Of a stretch of DNA of 64,000 nt, positions 53,350-62,499 are shown piece by piece. The first letter of the stretch is position 1. Each line of letters starts with the position of its first letter. Location of the stretch: NCBI RefSeq assembly GCF_900639985.1, contig NZ_CAAAIM010000008.1, positions 140,050-204,049 of the forward strand, read 5' to 3'. Position numbers and translations under genes: made by a program. The notes beneath the pieces were generated by a model, which saw only the letters and a list, made by a program, of their open reading frames with translations, did no database searches and was not told the origin of the DNA. The stretch comes from Legionella rowbothamii. GTDB taxonomy: Bacteria > Pseudomonadota > Gammaproteobacteria > Legionellales > Legionellaceae.

Positions 53350-53886
53350 TTAATGTAATAAGTCTGATAAATCATCAGCATGCTCTTCTTCGTCTTTAAG
53401 AATTTCTTCAAGCATTCGGCGTGTTGTGGGATCTTTAGTACCAAACCATTCAATAAGTTCTCTATAAACCATGATTGCGATACGTTCAGCCACTAAATCT
53501 TCTTCAATTAATTCCCTCAAATTTTTTCCAGAGCCATATTCAGTAGCTGTTCGCTGCGAAATCGTTAAAGGGTTAAAATCAGGATCGCCGCCTAAGAGAT
53601 TAATGCGTTCGGCAATCATCATCATGTGCCGCTCCTCATCCGATGCATGCTCTGCAAATTCCGCTACTACCTGGGGCTTGTCAATTCCTTTTGCAATAAT
53701 TTGATGATGGCGATAGCGTAAAACACACATGATTTCAGTAGCTAATGCCGAATTCAAAAGGCGGCATGCTTCTTCTATGTTCAATGGATAATCTTGGGTT
53801 ACAGCTCCTTGACTCAAAGACTGTTGGGCGTTTTTCTTAATTTGTTCCAAATCATAGGGCTTTTTAAATAATTCTGGATCATTCAT
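53350..53886 (-). CDS. Ferritin-like diiron protein (bacterioferritin-like)
   Basis: About 178 residues. A four-helix ferritin-like domain carries diiron-type motifs: LNSALATEIMCVLRYRHHQI (Glu, then ligand His), EFAEHASDEERHMMMIAERI (E-x-x-H), LVAERIAIMVYRELIEWFG (Glu), and EEILKDEEEHADDLSDLL (E-x-x-H). The frame opens at 53979, but GGGAG lies 7 bp before the ATG at 53886 (MNDPELFKKPYDLEQ). It probably stores iron or protects from peroxide. It faces the end of the biosynthetic operon across a 361-bp gap without a gene. Confidence 0.85.
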   Translation of the reverse strand: MNDPELFKKPYDLEQIKKNAQQSLSQGAVTQDYPLNIEEACRLLNSALATEIMCVLRYRHHQIIAKGIDKPQVVAEFAEHASDEERHMMMIAERINLLGGDPDFNPLTISQRTATEYGSGKNLRELIEEDLVAERIAIMVYRELIEWFGTKDPTTRRMLEEILKDEEEHADDLSDLLH

Positions 53887-54248
53887 ATCATTCTCCCTTA
53901 GAAGCATTTTAATTCCTTTTTTAAAGTGTAGACTAAAATTATTTGATTTGAATTTGAACAAAGAGAGGGTTTGATTCATTCTTAATTAATTATTTAAAAT
54001 ACACTCATTTAGAAGGCAAATAATAAAGGAGGTACTTTTTTTGAGTGGGTTTTTCGGCTTAGCTTGCGCGAGCTTAGATGATAGGAGTTTTATTTATAAA
54101 AGAATCTGCCAAAAAGGTATTTCCAGAAGCATTAGATACTGGTTACCAGAAAAATGAAACCAAAATATAGCTTTTCCTATTTCTTTATCTTCATCCAGAG
54201 TTGATCTTTAATTTTATGCCTCTGGTTGAGGCTTTTGATTGAAATTAA
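53887..54248. other. Gap between operon end and ferritin-like gene
   Basis: No gene was seen. A purine-rich stretch and the promoter of the ferritin-like gene (minus strand) are likely here. Confidence 0.35.
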
Positions 54249-55169
54249 TTATTGAGCCTTAATTAGAGAGCCCAAAGTCTCTAAGTCTCGTTCACCATGG
54301 TTTTGTCGTAAGAATAAATCTAATTCGTGGTAACGTTTATGAATAGAAGGCTCACAGGCTAAAGGAAAAGGGCCATATGTCCGTGCAAACCGTCTTAAGA
54401 TATCGGTGCAGAGCTGTTCGATGATATGACGTGATTTTAAAGCCAATTGTTGAAGAGAAAGAGAATTTAAATTGCTTTGAATTTCTTTTCCTGCACACTC
54501 TAAAACACAGTGAATAGTCCACAGGTTAGTTTCCATGGCAGCAAGGTGAGCTAATGTGTGCGGATCTTTTCGAGAATTGGAGCGCGCGTAATCTATTAAT
54601 CCTGCAGAACCTCCTCCCCAACAAGCAGCAGGTCCAAAAGAACCCTTCCAAAATCCTTTTCTTTGAAGATACCAACCTTTCTCTGCAATGATATTTTCTT
54701 TAAATACGGGATAATTTATAAAGGTAAGGGAGGAGGTATTGGTTTCTTTAAACGCACTCGTGATCCATTGGTCGTTGCTGATGTTGAGGTGGGTAGGGGA
54801 GGGAGAGGTTAAATTCACATCAATCAACCAACCTTCGGCTGTTATTAAAGCACGATCCACAATTCCAGCCCCACTACAAAACATTTTCGTGCCGTTTAAA
54901 ACCCACTGGGAGTTAGTTCGGTCTAGAATTAAAGGCTTATTAGGAATTTCAGATGCCCATACTCCATATAATTGTTCTTTTTTTATATCATGTGACGCTT
55001 CATGTAAAATTGATAAAGCATCCCAATGTGCCTCTGCCAATTTAGCTAAAGATAAATCCCTTCGAGCCACCTCAAATAAGTGAAAAAGTCTTTCTACTTC
55101 ACTGACTTTGGGAGGTAGGAGATCGGTCTTTTTGATTAACTCATAAGTTTCATTGACTATTTTGTTCAT
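54249..55169 (-). CDS. Acyl-CoA-dehydrogenase-like protein
   Basis: 306 residues, shorter than the usual 380-400. The FAD/acyl-CoA scaffold is visible: LFEVARRDLSLAKLAEAHWD, GVWASEIPNKPLILDR, then WVLNGTKMFCSGAGIVDRAL (the NGxKxxxSGA flavin loop) and LTFINYPVFKENIIAEKGWY. The C-terminal helical domain is short, and the usual catalytic glutamate region is not obvious, so activity may differ. Its ATG (55169) overlaps the GT2 gene end by 20 bp. It is the last gene of the six-gene operon. It may oxidise an acyl or amine group of the operon product. Confidence 0.75.
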   Translation of the reverse strand: MNKIVNETYELIKKTDLLPPKVSEVERLFHLFEVARRDLSLAKLAEAHWDALSILHEASHDIKKEQLYGVWASEIPNKPLILDRTNSQWVLNGTKMFCSGAGIVDRALITAEGWLIDVNLTSPSPTHLNISNDQWITSAFKETNTSSLTFINYPVFKENIIAEKGWYLQRKGFWKGSFGPAACWGGGSAGLIDYARSNSRKDPHTLAHLAAMETNLWTIHCVLECAGKEIQSNLNSLSLQQLALKSRHIIEQLCTDILRRFARTYGPFPLACEPSIHKRYHELDLFLRQNHGERDLETLGSLIKAQ

Positions 55170-55872
55170 TTTGTTTTCCATTATATGATGCTAATTTTCC
55201 TGCAAACCCGTGAGGCGCTCGCCCTTGTTTACGTCCACTCGTAGTAACCCATAGTGTTGAATGAGAAATTAGATTGAAATCAAATTTTTTTAGGCGACTC
55301 CATAAGTCATGATCTTCTGCAGTTGCTAAGTTATTCCAGCCGCCAATTTTTTTATACACGTCTGCGCGTATTCCTAAATTAGCTCCATGAATGTGAGGAT
55401 GAGAGCAATCTTCATTAATAATATATTGATTTTGAAATAGTTCAGCCACCTGGGAATCATGTTCACGGTAAGAGTCAACGACAACAATTCCTGTTATAGC
55501 ATCTATTCCTTGAGAGGCCCAAAAAAGATGAGTGGTTAACCAATTTAAAGGAACTTCACAGTCTGCATCGGTATTTGCTAACCAGCATTCTTCTAAAGGC
55601 CCTGTGTAGCGCTTTAAAGCCTTTTGAGTTGCATATTTTCTAGCCATCCCTACATTAGTATGGTTTTTTTCTATAACAACCCCCCTTCTGTTTATCATTT
55701 GTTGGCCAATCTGAAAGGTCGCATCAGTCGAATCGTTTACACAAAGGATAATATCCACACTAATTGAGTCTGGGATGTTCTTGCAGGCCTCTAAGATTGA
55801 CCGAAGGCAGCGAGGGAGAAGTTGCTCTTCATTTTTTGCAGGAATAATGATGCATAAATGTTTTATATTCAT
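55150..55872 (-). CDS. Family 2 glycosyltransferase
   Basis: 240 residues. The GT-A fold starts LCIIIPAKNEEQLLPRCLRS. The nucleotide-sugar motif follows (ILCVNDSTDATFQIGQQM), then the DxD region in CWLANTDADCEVPLNWL, and HIHGANLGIRADVYKKIGGW, TAEDHDLWSRLKKF (the ED acceptor-side motif) near residue 200. There is no membrane segment. The ATG overlaps the upstream stop as ATGA. In context it adds a sugar during assembly of an amino-sugar-type product. Confidence 0.85.
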   Translation of the reverse strand: MNIKHLCIIIPAKNEEQLLPRCLRSILEACKNIPDSISVDIILCVNDSTDATFQIGQQMINRRGVVIEKNHTNVGMARKYATQKALKRYTGPLEECWLANTDADCEVPLNWLTTHLFWASQGIDAITGIVVVDSYREHDSQVAELFQNQYIINEDCSHPHIHGANLGIRADVYKKIGGWNNLATAEDHDLWSRLKKFDFNLISHSTLWVTTSGRKQGRAPHGFAGKLASYNGKQNEQNSQ

Positions 55873-56435
55873 ATTCTTATCCAATAATCTAAACGAAAAT
55901 TTTCATTTATTTCACTATGCTCTAAATGCAATCCATTTAAAGAATAAATAATAGAATGGACTTCATCTCCGCTTAAGACATGATCTTTTGAATTACCTAA
56001 CCAATGCGATGCTAAAAGATAAAAAGGAGGCTCACAGGTTAAAAGTATTTTTTTTAAAGTACTTTCCCACTCATTGGGATAAAAATAATACCCAATCTCG
56101 CTAAGAATAATTAAGTCTATTTTTGAATTTATAGGGTAATTGATTAATGAATCGCACTGTATGCGAACGTTCTTTAACTCATTGCAATAAATGAGGGCTC
56201 GAGAAGTGGCTAGTGAGGAAATATCGATCGCCTCCACAAATTTAGCTAATTGAGCCAATTTTTTTGTTAAAACTCCTATAGAGCAGCCAGCTTCAAAGGC
56301 ATAGCGATGCTTTTTATGACTGATTACTTCGCAAATTCGCTGATAACGATTTAATTCATAAGGGCTTGTAGCAAATTGCCAGGGATCAGGATTATTACGG
56401 TATAATGACTCAAAAAATTCAAATTTATTGTCCAT
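55869..56435 (-). CDS. NodS-like SAM-dependent methyltransferase
   Basis: 188 residues. The start FFESLYRNNPDPWQFATSPYE is the NodS/nodulation methyltransferase lead-in, followed by YAFEAGCSIGVLTKKLAQL (SAM motif), VEAIDISS and DLIILSEIGYYFYPNEW. NodS N-methylates the deacetylated end of chitin oligosaccharide in Nod-factor synthesis. Here the enzyme follows a PIG-L deacetylase, so N-methylation of a freed amino group is a reasonable inference. Its start overlaps the PIG-L gene by 11 bp (56435); an ATG at 56453 is an alternative. Confidence 0.82.
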   Translation of the reverse strand: MDNKFEFFESLYRNNPDPWQFATSPYELNRYQRICEVISHKKHRYAFEAGCSIGVLTKKLAQLAKFVEAIDISSLATSRALIYCNELKNVRIQCDSLINYPINSKIDLIILSEIGYYFYPNEWESTLKKILLTCEPPFYLLASHWLGNSKDHVLSGDEVHSIIYSLNGLHLEHSEINENFRLDYWIRI

Positions 56436-57111
56436 AGGGATAATACACCTCATAAGAACGAAGAGCAGGAACTAAAAAATTGGGAGTCAAAACCGCTTTT
56501 CCATATTCTTCAGAATATTGAGAGGCATAACACCTTAATGCCTTTTGTTTTAAATTATATGTTTCGTCATTCAATGGATAAATCCCTAGCGGTAGTGAAT
56601 GAAGCGAATTAATAGTGGAGTAGTGCCAGGTCCAAAAAAAATAAAACCCTAAATAAATTTTTTTGCGCTGCGCAATTTTTAAAGCCACCCGCCCAACCGC
56701 TTCATGATCAGCATGATAATCGCTGAGCCAAGGGGCTAATAGGTGATCTTTTTCATTGATAAAGGGTAACAATAGTTGTTCCAATTCATCTTCAATGAGA
56801 TTGACAGAGCTATCGGTTAATCTAAGACGAATGATATTTTCTTTTGCTACACCCAACAGATGTAAAGCTTCTTCTTGTTCTTGCTGTCTTATTTTATTCA
56901 AATCTTTTACCTGTGGATAGGCATTTTCTCCATCGGTGATGGCAATAACGAGGACCTCAATATTTTTTTGACATAAATCTCTTATTAGTCCTCCAGCGCC
57001 TAGTGTTTCGTCATCAGGATGAGGAGTTAAAATAATGGTTTTTTCTTTCGGACCATTCCAAAGTTGTTTGGATTGCAGAAAATTTAGCCATTTTATTTCT
57101 GGTGTTATCAT
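56425..57111 (-). CDS. PIG-L/LmbE-family N-deacetylase
   Basis: 228 residues. The zinc-binding motif is in TIILTPHPDDETLGAGGLIR. A later His motif, LSDYHADHEAVGRVALKI, completes the site. ITDGENAYP and RLRLTDSS match the family. These enzymes remove acetyl from N-acetylglucosaminyl compounds (MshB, BshB, PIG-L). GGAG lies 7 bp before the ATG at 57111; the ATG at 57123 is too close to its upstream purines. The gene is followed by overlapping downstream genes of the operon. Confidence 0.88.
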   Translation of the reverse strand: MITPEIKWLNFLQSKQLWNGPKEKTIILTPHPDDETLGAGGLIRDLCQKNIEVLVIAITDGENAYPQVKDLNKIRQQEQEEALHLLGVAKENIIRLRLTDSSVNLIEDELEQLLLPFINEKDHLLAPWLSDYHADHEAVGRVALKIAQRKKIYLGFYFFWTWHYSTINSLHSLPLGIYPLNDETYNLKQKALRCYASQYSEEYGKAVLTPNFLVPALRSYEVYYPYGQ

Positions 57112-57147
57112 AAGAAACTCCATTTCCTACAAATTGGTTGAGAATTT

Positions 57148-59622
57148 TTAATAACGTAATTGATTCTTGGGTGTTGTTTTCTTAATTAAAAAATTCCTCT
57201 GTTTTGGCTTCTTGCGTCGGGCTTTATTTAATAATTCATGATAAACAAGAGTTTGCTTGTTATTTAAGGAAAGACGAAGCCATTTATTTTTTATTAATAA
57301 CCGGCAATTCGGGGTGTTTTGTTCCTCTAAATTAATGACGCATCCCCATGAAAAAAGTTCTATGACATATAAATTTTGCTTAAATAGCACTTTAAATTTT
57401 AAACGTTTAATCCAAGAGGGTAATTGAGGATTTAGACTCAAACAATTTTCGTATATCCCAAGACCACTGATAAATTGTTTAAGAAATGAAAGCGTACCGG
57501 TCATAACTCCGAGGTGAATTCCTTCCTCTGTGGTGCCCCCTTGAGTGTCCTGCAAATCACTAATGAGGGCTTCTTGATAGAGATGTACGGATAAGGCGGG
57601 ATCTCTAGTTGTGAGAATAGACGCCAAAGTTATTTTACTTAAAGTCGAACCATGAGATGTTCGTTGCAAATAATAATATAGGGTATCATTAATGAGTTTG
57701 GGAGTAGGCAAATATCCTGCATGATAAAGAATACGAAGAAGCTCTTGTTCCCCTAAAAGGTAAAATAGCATTAAGGTATCAGGCTGTTTGGCAATTTGAA
57801 ATTGATTGGGATCTTTATTTTCTGCTTTTAAGATGCGGTCTAATCGTTCACATTGGCCATATTTTTTCTTATAGGATTTCCAATCAAACGCATTAAGGCA
57901 TTCATATCCTTCAAATTGACTTAATATCTCTTCATGAAAAGGGATGAATATATTTGTTGTAATATTTTTCCACTTTTTTAAATCTTCTTTCCGAATGTTT
58001 AATAGTTCATATAAAGATTGAAGCTGAAAGGAAGGTAATATATCTTTTAGAGATAAGGCTTTTTCTAACACCCACACCGACATGATGTTGGTATAAGTGT
58101 TATTTCGTAATCCTGGGGTTTCCGCGTTTATTTCTTTTTCATGGTATTCATCCGGACCCATTACTCCAAGTAGTTCAAATTTATTTTTTCCAGGATTAAA
58201 TGTTACATAACTACTAATAAACTTAGCGATTTCAAAAATAATTTCGGCCCCATAATCTTTTAAAAATACAATGTCCTGAGTAAATTGATAGTAATTATAA
58301 ATGTTATATGCAATAGCCATGTTGACATGAATTTGCTGACTACTTAAGTCTGGCCCCCAGGTTCCGGATTGTGGGTTTAAATGAAATTGTTGGGTTTCTT
58401 CTTCTCCATTGCTAGCACTTTGCCAGGGAAACATTGCGCCTTGATACCCTTTTTCACGAGCTAATTGTCTTGCGCTGTTTAAGCGGTGATATCGATACAT
58501 GAGCATAGATCGAGCAATGCAGGGAAATGTGGAAAAATAAAAGGGTAAGATGTAAACCTCATCCCAAAACACATGGCCGCGATAGGCTTCTCCATGAAGC
58601 CCGCGGGCAGGAGCACCATAATCTTGTTGGATACTATTTTTGGAGATGGATTGTAGGGCATGAAATACATGAAAACGAATAAGGGGTTGTTCTCCATTTT
58701 GGGATTCAATTTCTATATCTGCTTTATGCCATAATTGTTTCCATGCCCAAATGTGATGTTTAATTAATGTGGGAAAACTGCCCTTTTCTTGAATTAATTT
58801 AATAGCATCATATAAGTTTTCTGAAATTCCTATATCTTTTGAATGATAAACACTCATTATTTTCTGAAGAGTTACTTTTTGATAAGGTTCAATTGAAATC
58901 TCTAACAGTTGATGAATTTTATCTTTTTCTTCAATTATCTTAAAATGGGCCTTAATCTTGGAATGATTTTTAAACACCTCTGTTTTAATAACTTCTGAGA
59001 CTTCTAAATGAGATTGAAGCGTTCTTGCTTGTAAATATAGATATTCGTTTTGGTGTACTCCTTTACTCATTGTTTCCAAATGGTGTCCATTTAGTTCTTG
59101 ATAGCGGGGGACTCCTTTGTTTATTACTCCACCACATAAAGAAGAGCGAATAGTTATTTTTCCTGTCCAATTTTCCGAGGTTATCGAGTAACGAATGCCT
59201 GCTAAATGAGAATGGTGTTGACTTATGAAGCGTATACTATTAATTAAAAAAATTCGCCCAGCATGATCCTTAATACGATAAAAACGTTTTAAAATTCCTT
59301 TTCGAAGATGTAATAACTCACAAAAGTCTAGAAGGGTTGTTTTGGTTATTTCAAACCAATCTTCATCTTCTACTTTAAAGGTTAAAGGAAGCCAATTGGG
59401 AAAATTGACTAAATCCTCATTAGTTAGAATTTTATCGGCAACGTGGCTTTTTGCACGATTATATCCACCAGCAATGTATGTTCCTGGATAATGAGTAGAT
59501 GCACTACTGTCTTCAAATGCCCCACGAGAAGCAATATAACCATTCCCTAATGTAAAAAGTGTTTCTCTGAGGCGAATAGTGGAGCTATCAAAACTCCGAT
59601 AGCTAATTATCCATGGATTCAT
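57148..59622 (-). CDS. GH65 disaccharide phosphorylase (trehalose/kojibiose/maltose type)
   Basis: 824 residues. The N-terminal beta-sandwich begins WIISYRSFDSSTIRLRETLF with TLGNGYIASRGAFEDSS, a GH65 mark. The (alpha/alpha)6 barrel contains GEAYRGHVFWDEVYILPFYF, SGTWGPDLSSQQIHVNMAIA, and the general-acid glutamate in ELLGVMGPDEYHEKEINAET. TSHGSTLSKI and QGGTTEEGIHLGVMTGTL are phosphate-site and C-terminal motifs. The enzyme phosphorolyses an alpha-glucoside to beta-glucose-1-phosphate. The fused TPP partner makes trehalose or trehalose-6-phosphate the likely substrate. The ATG overlaps the upstream stop as ATGA. Confidence 0.9.
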   Translation of the reverse strand: MNPWIISYRSFDSSTIRLRETLFTLGNGYIASRGAFEDSSASTHYPGTYIAGGYNRAKSHVADKILTNEDLVNFPNWLPLTFKVEDEDWFEITKTTLLDFCELLHLRKGILKRFYRIKDHAGRIFLINSIRFISQHHSHLAGIRYSITSENWTGKITIRSSLCGGVINKGVPRYQELNGHHLETMSKGVHQNEYLYLQARTLQSHLEVSEVIKTEVFKNHSKIKAHFKIIEEKDKIHQLLEISIEPYQKVTLQKIMSVYHSKDIGISENLYDAIKLIQEKGSFPTLIKHHIWAWKQLWHKADIEIESQNGEQPLIRFHVFHALQSISKNSIQQDYGAPARGLHGEAYRGHVFWDEVYILPFYFSTFPCIARSMLMYRYHRLNSARQLAREKGYQGAMFPWQSASNGEEETQQFHLNPQSGTWGPDLSSQQIHVNMAIAYNIYNYYQFTQDIVFLKDYGAEIIFEIAKFISSYVTFNPGKNKFELLGVMGPDEYHEKEINAETPGLRNNTYTNIMSVWVLEKALSLKDILPSFQLQSLYELLNIRKEDLKKWKNITTNIFIPFHEEILSQFEGYECLNAFDWKSYKKKYGQCERLDRILKAENKDPNQFQIAKQPDTLMLFYLLGEQELLRILYHAGYLPTPKLINDTLYYYLQRTSHGSTLSKITLASILTTRDPALSVHLYQEALISDLQDTQGGTTEEGIHLGVMTGTLSFLKQFISGLGIYENCLSLNPQLPSWIKRLKFKVLFKQNLYVIELFSWGCVINLEEQNTPNCRLLIKNKWLRLSLNNKQTLVYHELLNKARRKKPKQRNFLIKKTTPKNQLRY

Positions 59623-61118
59623 ATTCGACACTCCTTAAAAAAGGTTAATTGGGTTAAAAAGTTTTGCACCTCTAAGGGAGAGTCTAGGTAATAATGAGCT
59701 TTTGTATGATGTAATTTCTCTGCAACTTTAATGGTAATTCCAGTAGCTTTGAACGCTTCAAATGCGTCTTCATCGGATACATCATCTCCAATATAAATGG
59801 GAATTAATTTATGATTTTTGGCCTTGAATCTATTTAAAATGGATGTGGAAGCAATTCCTTTATTCCAGTTTATATTGGGTCTTATTTCGTAGACCTTTTT
59901 TCCTAAATGTTTTTTTAAATGAGGATGTTCTACCATAATTCTTTCTATTTCTTTTTCAATTAAATGACGGTATTTTTTCTCCACTAAACGATAATGAACG
60001 GATAAGGAAAATGTCTTATTCTCAATAAAACAATCTGGAATTGAAAATAAACATTGATATAGACTGTCGTAAACTTCTTTTATTTCTTCTTTAAATCCTT
60101 GGCCTATTTCGTAAGAATATTGAGGTCCTTCAAATTCAAATCCATGATTTCCCGAATAAAAAAGGCTGGCAATATTGATTAATTTTTGTAAGTTTTTAAG
60201 TTCTCTTCCACTCATGATGACTGTAGGATAATGTCGTGAGAGATGATTAAGGCAATAATGCATAGAGTTGGATAACACGGCCTCGCTGGGCCTTTCTCTT
60301 ATTGGTGTTAATGTCCCATCATAGTCTAAAAAAATAACAAATTGATAATTAAGTTTACTGAGTCGTAAAATGGATTTTAAAGCTTGGGTTCCTGTTTTGA
60401 GTGGTGCTGTGCGACTTGTTGGGAAGTAAAAAAGATTTTGTGCACTCGCTAAATTAGGCAAAATGTAATCTGCTCCTAATTGACGGAATTGATGATGGAG
60501 TTTATTTCTCCTATCAAGGGCGATCACACCTCCAAATCCGCCTTTTTTTCCTGCTTTTACGCCAGCTAAGGCATCTTCAATAATAACGCATTCTCTAGGC
60601 AATAATTTTAATCGTTTGGCAGCTTCTAGGAAAATGTCCGGCTCTGGTTTCCCCCGAAGATTTAACTCTTCAGATATAATTCCATCCACATAAATAGGAA
60701 ACAAATGTTTAATTTGGGCACTTTCTAAAATAGGAATGCAATTTTTACTGGATGAAATAAGTGCGATTTGATAATTATGCGCTAATAAAAACTCAATAAA
60801 TTGAATTGTGTCTGAAAAATATTTGACGGATTGATTAAATAACATTCTATGTAGTAATTCATTTTTTTTATCACATAATTGCTCAAGAATGTCTTGATGA
60901 TATCCAATTTTTCGTTCCTTTAAAAAATTGGATAATCCTTCTTTTCTAGGCATTCCGTCTAAATAGCTCCAATATTCATCTTCAGAGAATAATCTATTTT
61001 TTTTATCGAGGTTAGTTACATATTCATCTAAAATGATTTTCCAAGCATCAAAGTGAAGGGTGGCGGTTTGAGTTACTACACCATCCATATCAAATATTAT
61101 TCCTTTAATGTTCAACAT
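59619..61118 (-). CDS. Fusion of beta-phosphoglucomutase-like HAD and trehalose-6-phosphate phosphatase
   Basis: 499 residues. Residues 1-220 form a beta-phosphoglucomutase-type HAD: IKGIIFDMDGVVTQTATLHF (nucleophile and acid Asp), ALISSSKN, GKPEPDIFLEAAKRL, and ECVIIEDALAGVKAGKKGG. Residues 235-499 form a trehalose-phosphatase domain: FVIFLDYDGTLTPIRERPSE, VIMSGRELKNLQKLI, GNHGFEFEGP and PIYIGDDVSDEDAFEAFK. AGGAG lies 7 bp before the ATG at 61118. The fusion would turn beta-glucose-1-phosphate (from GH65) into glucose-6-phosphate and release trehalose from trehalose-6-phosphate. No trehalose-6-phosphate synthase is in the window. Confidence 0.9.
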   Translation of the reverse strand: MLNIKGIIFDMDGVVTQTATLHFDAWKIILDEYVTNLDKKNRLFSEDEYWSYLDGMPRKEGLSNFLKERKIGYHQDILEQLCDKKNELLHRMLFNQSVKYFSDTIQFIEFLLAHNYQIALISSSKNCIPILESAQIKHLFPIYVDGIISEELNLRGKPEPDIFLEAAKRLKLLPRECVIIEDALAGVKAGKKGGFGGVIALDRRNKLHHQFRQLGADYILPNLASAQNLFYFPTSRTAPLKTGTQALKSILRLSKLNYQFVIFLDYDGTLTPIRERPSEAVLSNSMHYCLNHLSRHYPTVIMSGRELKNLQKLINIASLFYSGNHGFEFEGPQYSYEIGQGFKEEIKEVYDSLYQCLFSIPDCFIENKTFSLSVHYRLVEKKYRHLIEKEIERIMVEHPHLKKHLGKKVYEIRPNINWNKGIASTSILNRFKAKNHKLIPIYIGDDVSDEDAFEAFKATGITIKVAEKLHHTKAHYYLDSPLEVQNFLTQLTFFKECRI

Positions 61119-61451
61119 GGCAGCTCCTTGCAAGATGAAGATTTTAACAACATTTTGCTTATTAGTTGATAATAGCCCTTAGCTTAGATATTGCAAAAAT
61201 TTTCTTCTATTTGTTAAGAAATTAAGTTTTATAACCAATACTTAAATATAGAATTAATAGGAAAAATAAAACAAAATCACGAGTTTGAAAAAGATGTGAA
61301 TTACCAATTTTATGATATGGAACAATAGCTTACTGAATATTAAGGTGTTTATTAAAAAGTAAGGGAAAACAATTACCTGGCTATTAAAAGGAGTTTCATA
61401 ATGAATATAACCTTGCTTATATTGGCTCGTTGTTCTACACCGACCAGGCCT
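61119..61451. other. Upstream region of the biosynthetic operon
   Basis: No intact gene was found. It should contain the promoter of the six-gene minus-strand operon. A 32-codon frame at 61401 has AAGGAG upstream but overlaps the amidotransferase 3' end in antisense and is not supported. Confidence 0.4.
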
Positions 61452-62258
61452 TTAATAGGGAAGTTCTTGAAGAGAAGTGTTATAGCTCGTATCTACTAAC
61501 AAACAAGCATTACGTGGTATTGCTATCCACTTTATCCCTTTAGAAGAAAGTTTCTCGGAGGTTATAATTACCTGTTTTGTAACCGTATCTTCAAAGAAAT
61601 ACATTGTTTCAGGTTGGGCTTTGGAAGAAGTACAATAACGAAAAGCAACCGTATATTTTCCATTAGTGATACAAATATTAAAATAACACACTCCGTTTTT
61701 ATTATGTTCCTTCACTAAATTATTAATGATGTGTAATGTCTTTAATAAGACTACTTGTATATCATTGGCACTCTTGAGGTTTGTTTTTTTCCCTAGTTGT
61801 AAAAATAAAGCAAAAATCAACTCTGAATCAGTGGTTCCTTTGAGCCAATTATAAATATCATCATCCAGTAAGTTTTGAATTTGGCGTCTTACTTTTGTAA
61901 AATGAGGAATCCATCCGTTATGCATAAACAACCAATTTTTGTAGATAAATGGATGGCAATTAAATTGAGAGATACCTCCAGTACTCGCGGCCCTTATATG
62001 CCCAAAAAAAAGGGACGCCCGTGTTTTTTGGGCAAGATATTTTAAGTTTTGGTCGTTCCACGCAGGAAATAAGGAAGTAAAAAGCGCAGGCGTTTTATCA
62101 TAAGAGGTGTACCATCCTAAGCCAAACCCATCTCCATTAGTGACCGTTCGTGACTCCTTAGAAACAAGGCTTTGTTTAATCAAAGAATTACTTGGCTTAA
62201 TTAAAAGCTCTGATAATAAAATATCATTTTTTCCAATGTAAGCTACGAATCGGCACAT
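61452..62258 (-). CDS. Class II glutamine amidotransferase-like hydrolase (EgtC/YafJ-like)
   Basis: 268 residues starting MCRFVAYIG, so Cys2 becomes the N-terminal nucleophile after Met removal. Further marks: GDGFGLGWYTSYDKTPALFT, FFGHIRAASTGGISQFNCHP (substrate Arg and His), FMHNGWIPHF (the oxyanion Asn-Gly), and TTDSELIFALFL. It is an Ntn hydrolase of the EgtC/YafJ class, cleaving a gamma-glutamyl amide. Its divergent neighbour is a GCS2-type gamma-glutamyl ligase, so the two could add and remove a glutamyl group. Monocistronic. Confidence 0.9.
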   Translation of the reverse strand: MCRFVAYIGKNDILLSELLIKPSNSLIKQSLVSKESRTVTNGDGFGLGWYTSYDKTPALFTSLFPAWNDQNLKYLAQKTRASLFFGHIRAASTGGISQFNCHPFIYKNWLFMHNGWIPHFTKVRRQIQNLLDDDIYNWLKGTTDSELIFALFLQLGKKTNLKSANDIQVVLLKTLHIINNLVKEHNKNGVCYFNICITNGKYTVAFRYCTSSKAQPETMYFFEDTVTKQVIITSEKLSSKGIKWIAIPRNACLLVDTSYNTSLQELPY

Positions 62259-62499
62259 TTTTTCTCACTTTTTTGTGATGCAAAATCCTGCTTCTTTTAT
62301 TATAGCTTAAGAGATAAATTTGAAATTTTTGAATTTTGCACTCATATGTTTACGCTTATTTAAGTCTAAAGAAAACTTAGTAAATAATTTAATTGATAGG
62401 CTATCCTTAGTTATAAGCCCATTAAGGCAATTTATTGCCATTCATATTGTAGGTTTTCCACTATTTATAAAATGGCTCAGCGCGTGATAAGGATATACT

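Noticed and set aside
54249..57111. True Nod-factor operon
   Set aside because: NodS-like, GT2 and deacetylase functions are present, but the GT2 lacks membrane segments expected of NodC and no NodA acyltransferase is seen.
61401..61499. 32-codon frame with AAGGAG upstream
   Set aside because: About half of it overlaps the amidotransferase 3' end in antisense and the peptide resembles nothing; the ribosome site is probably chance.
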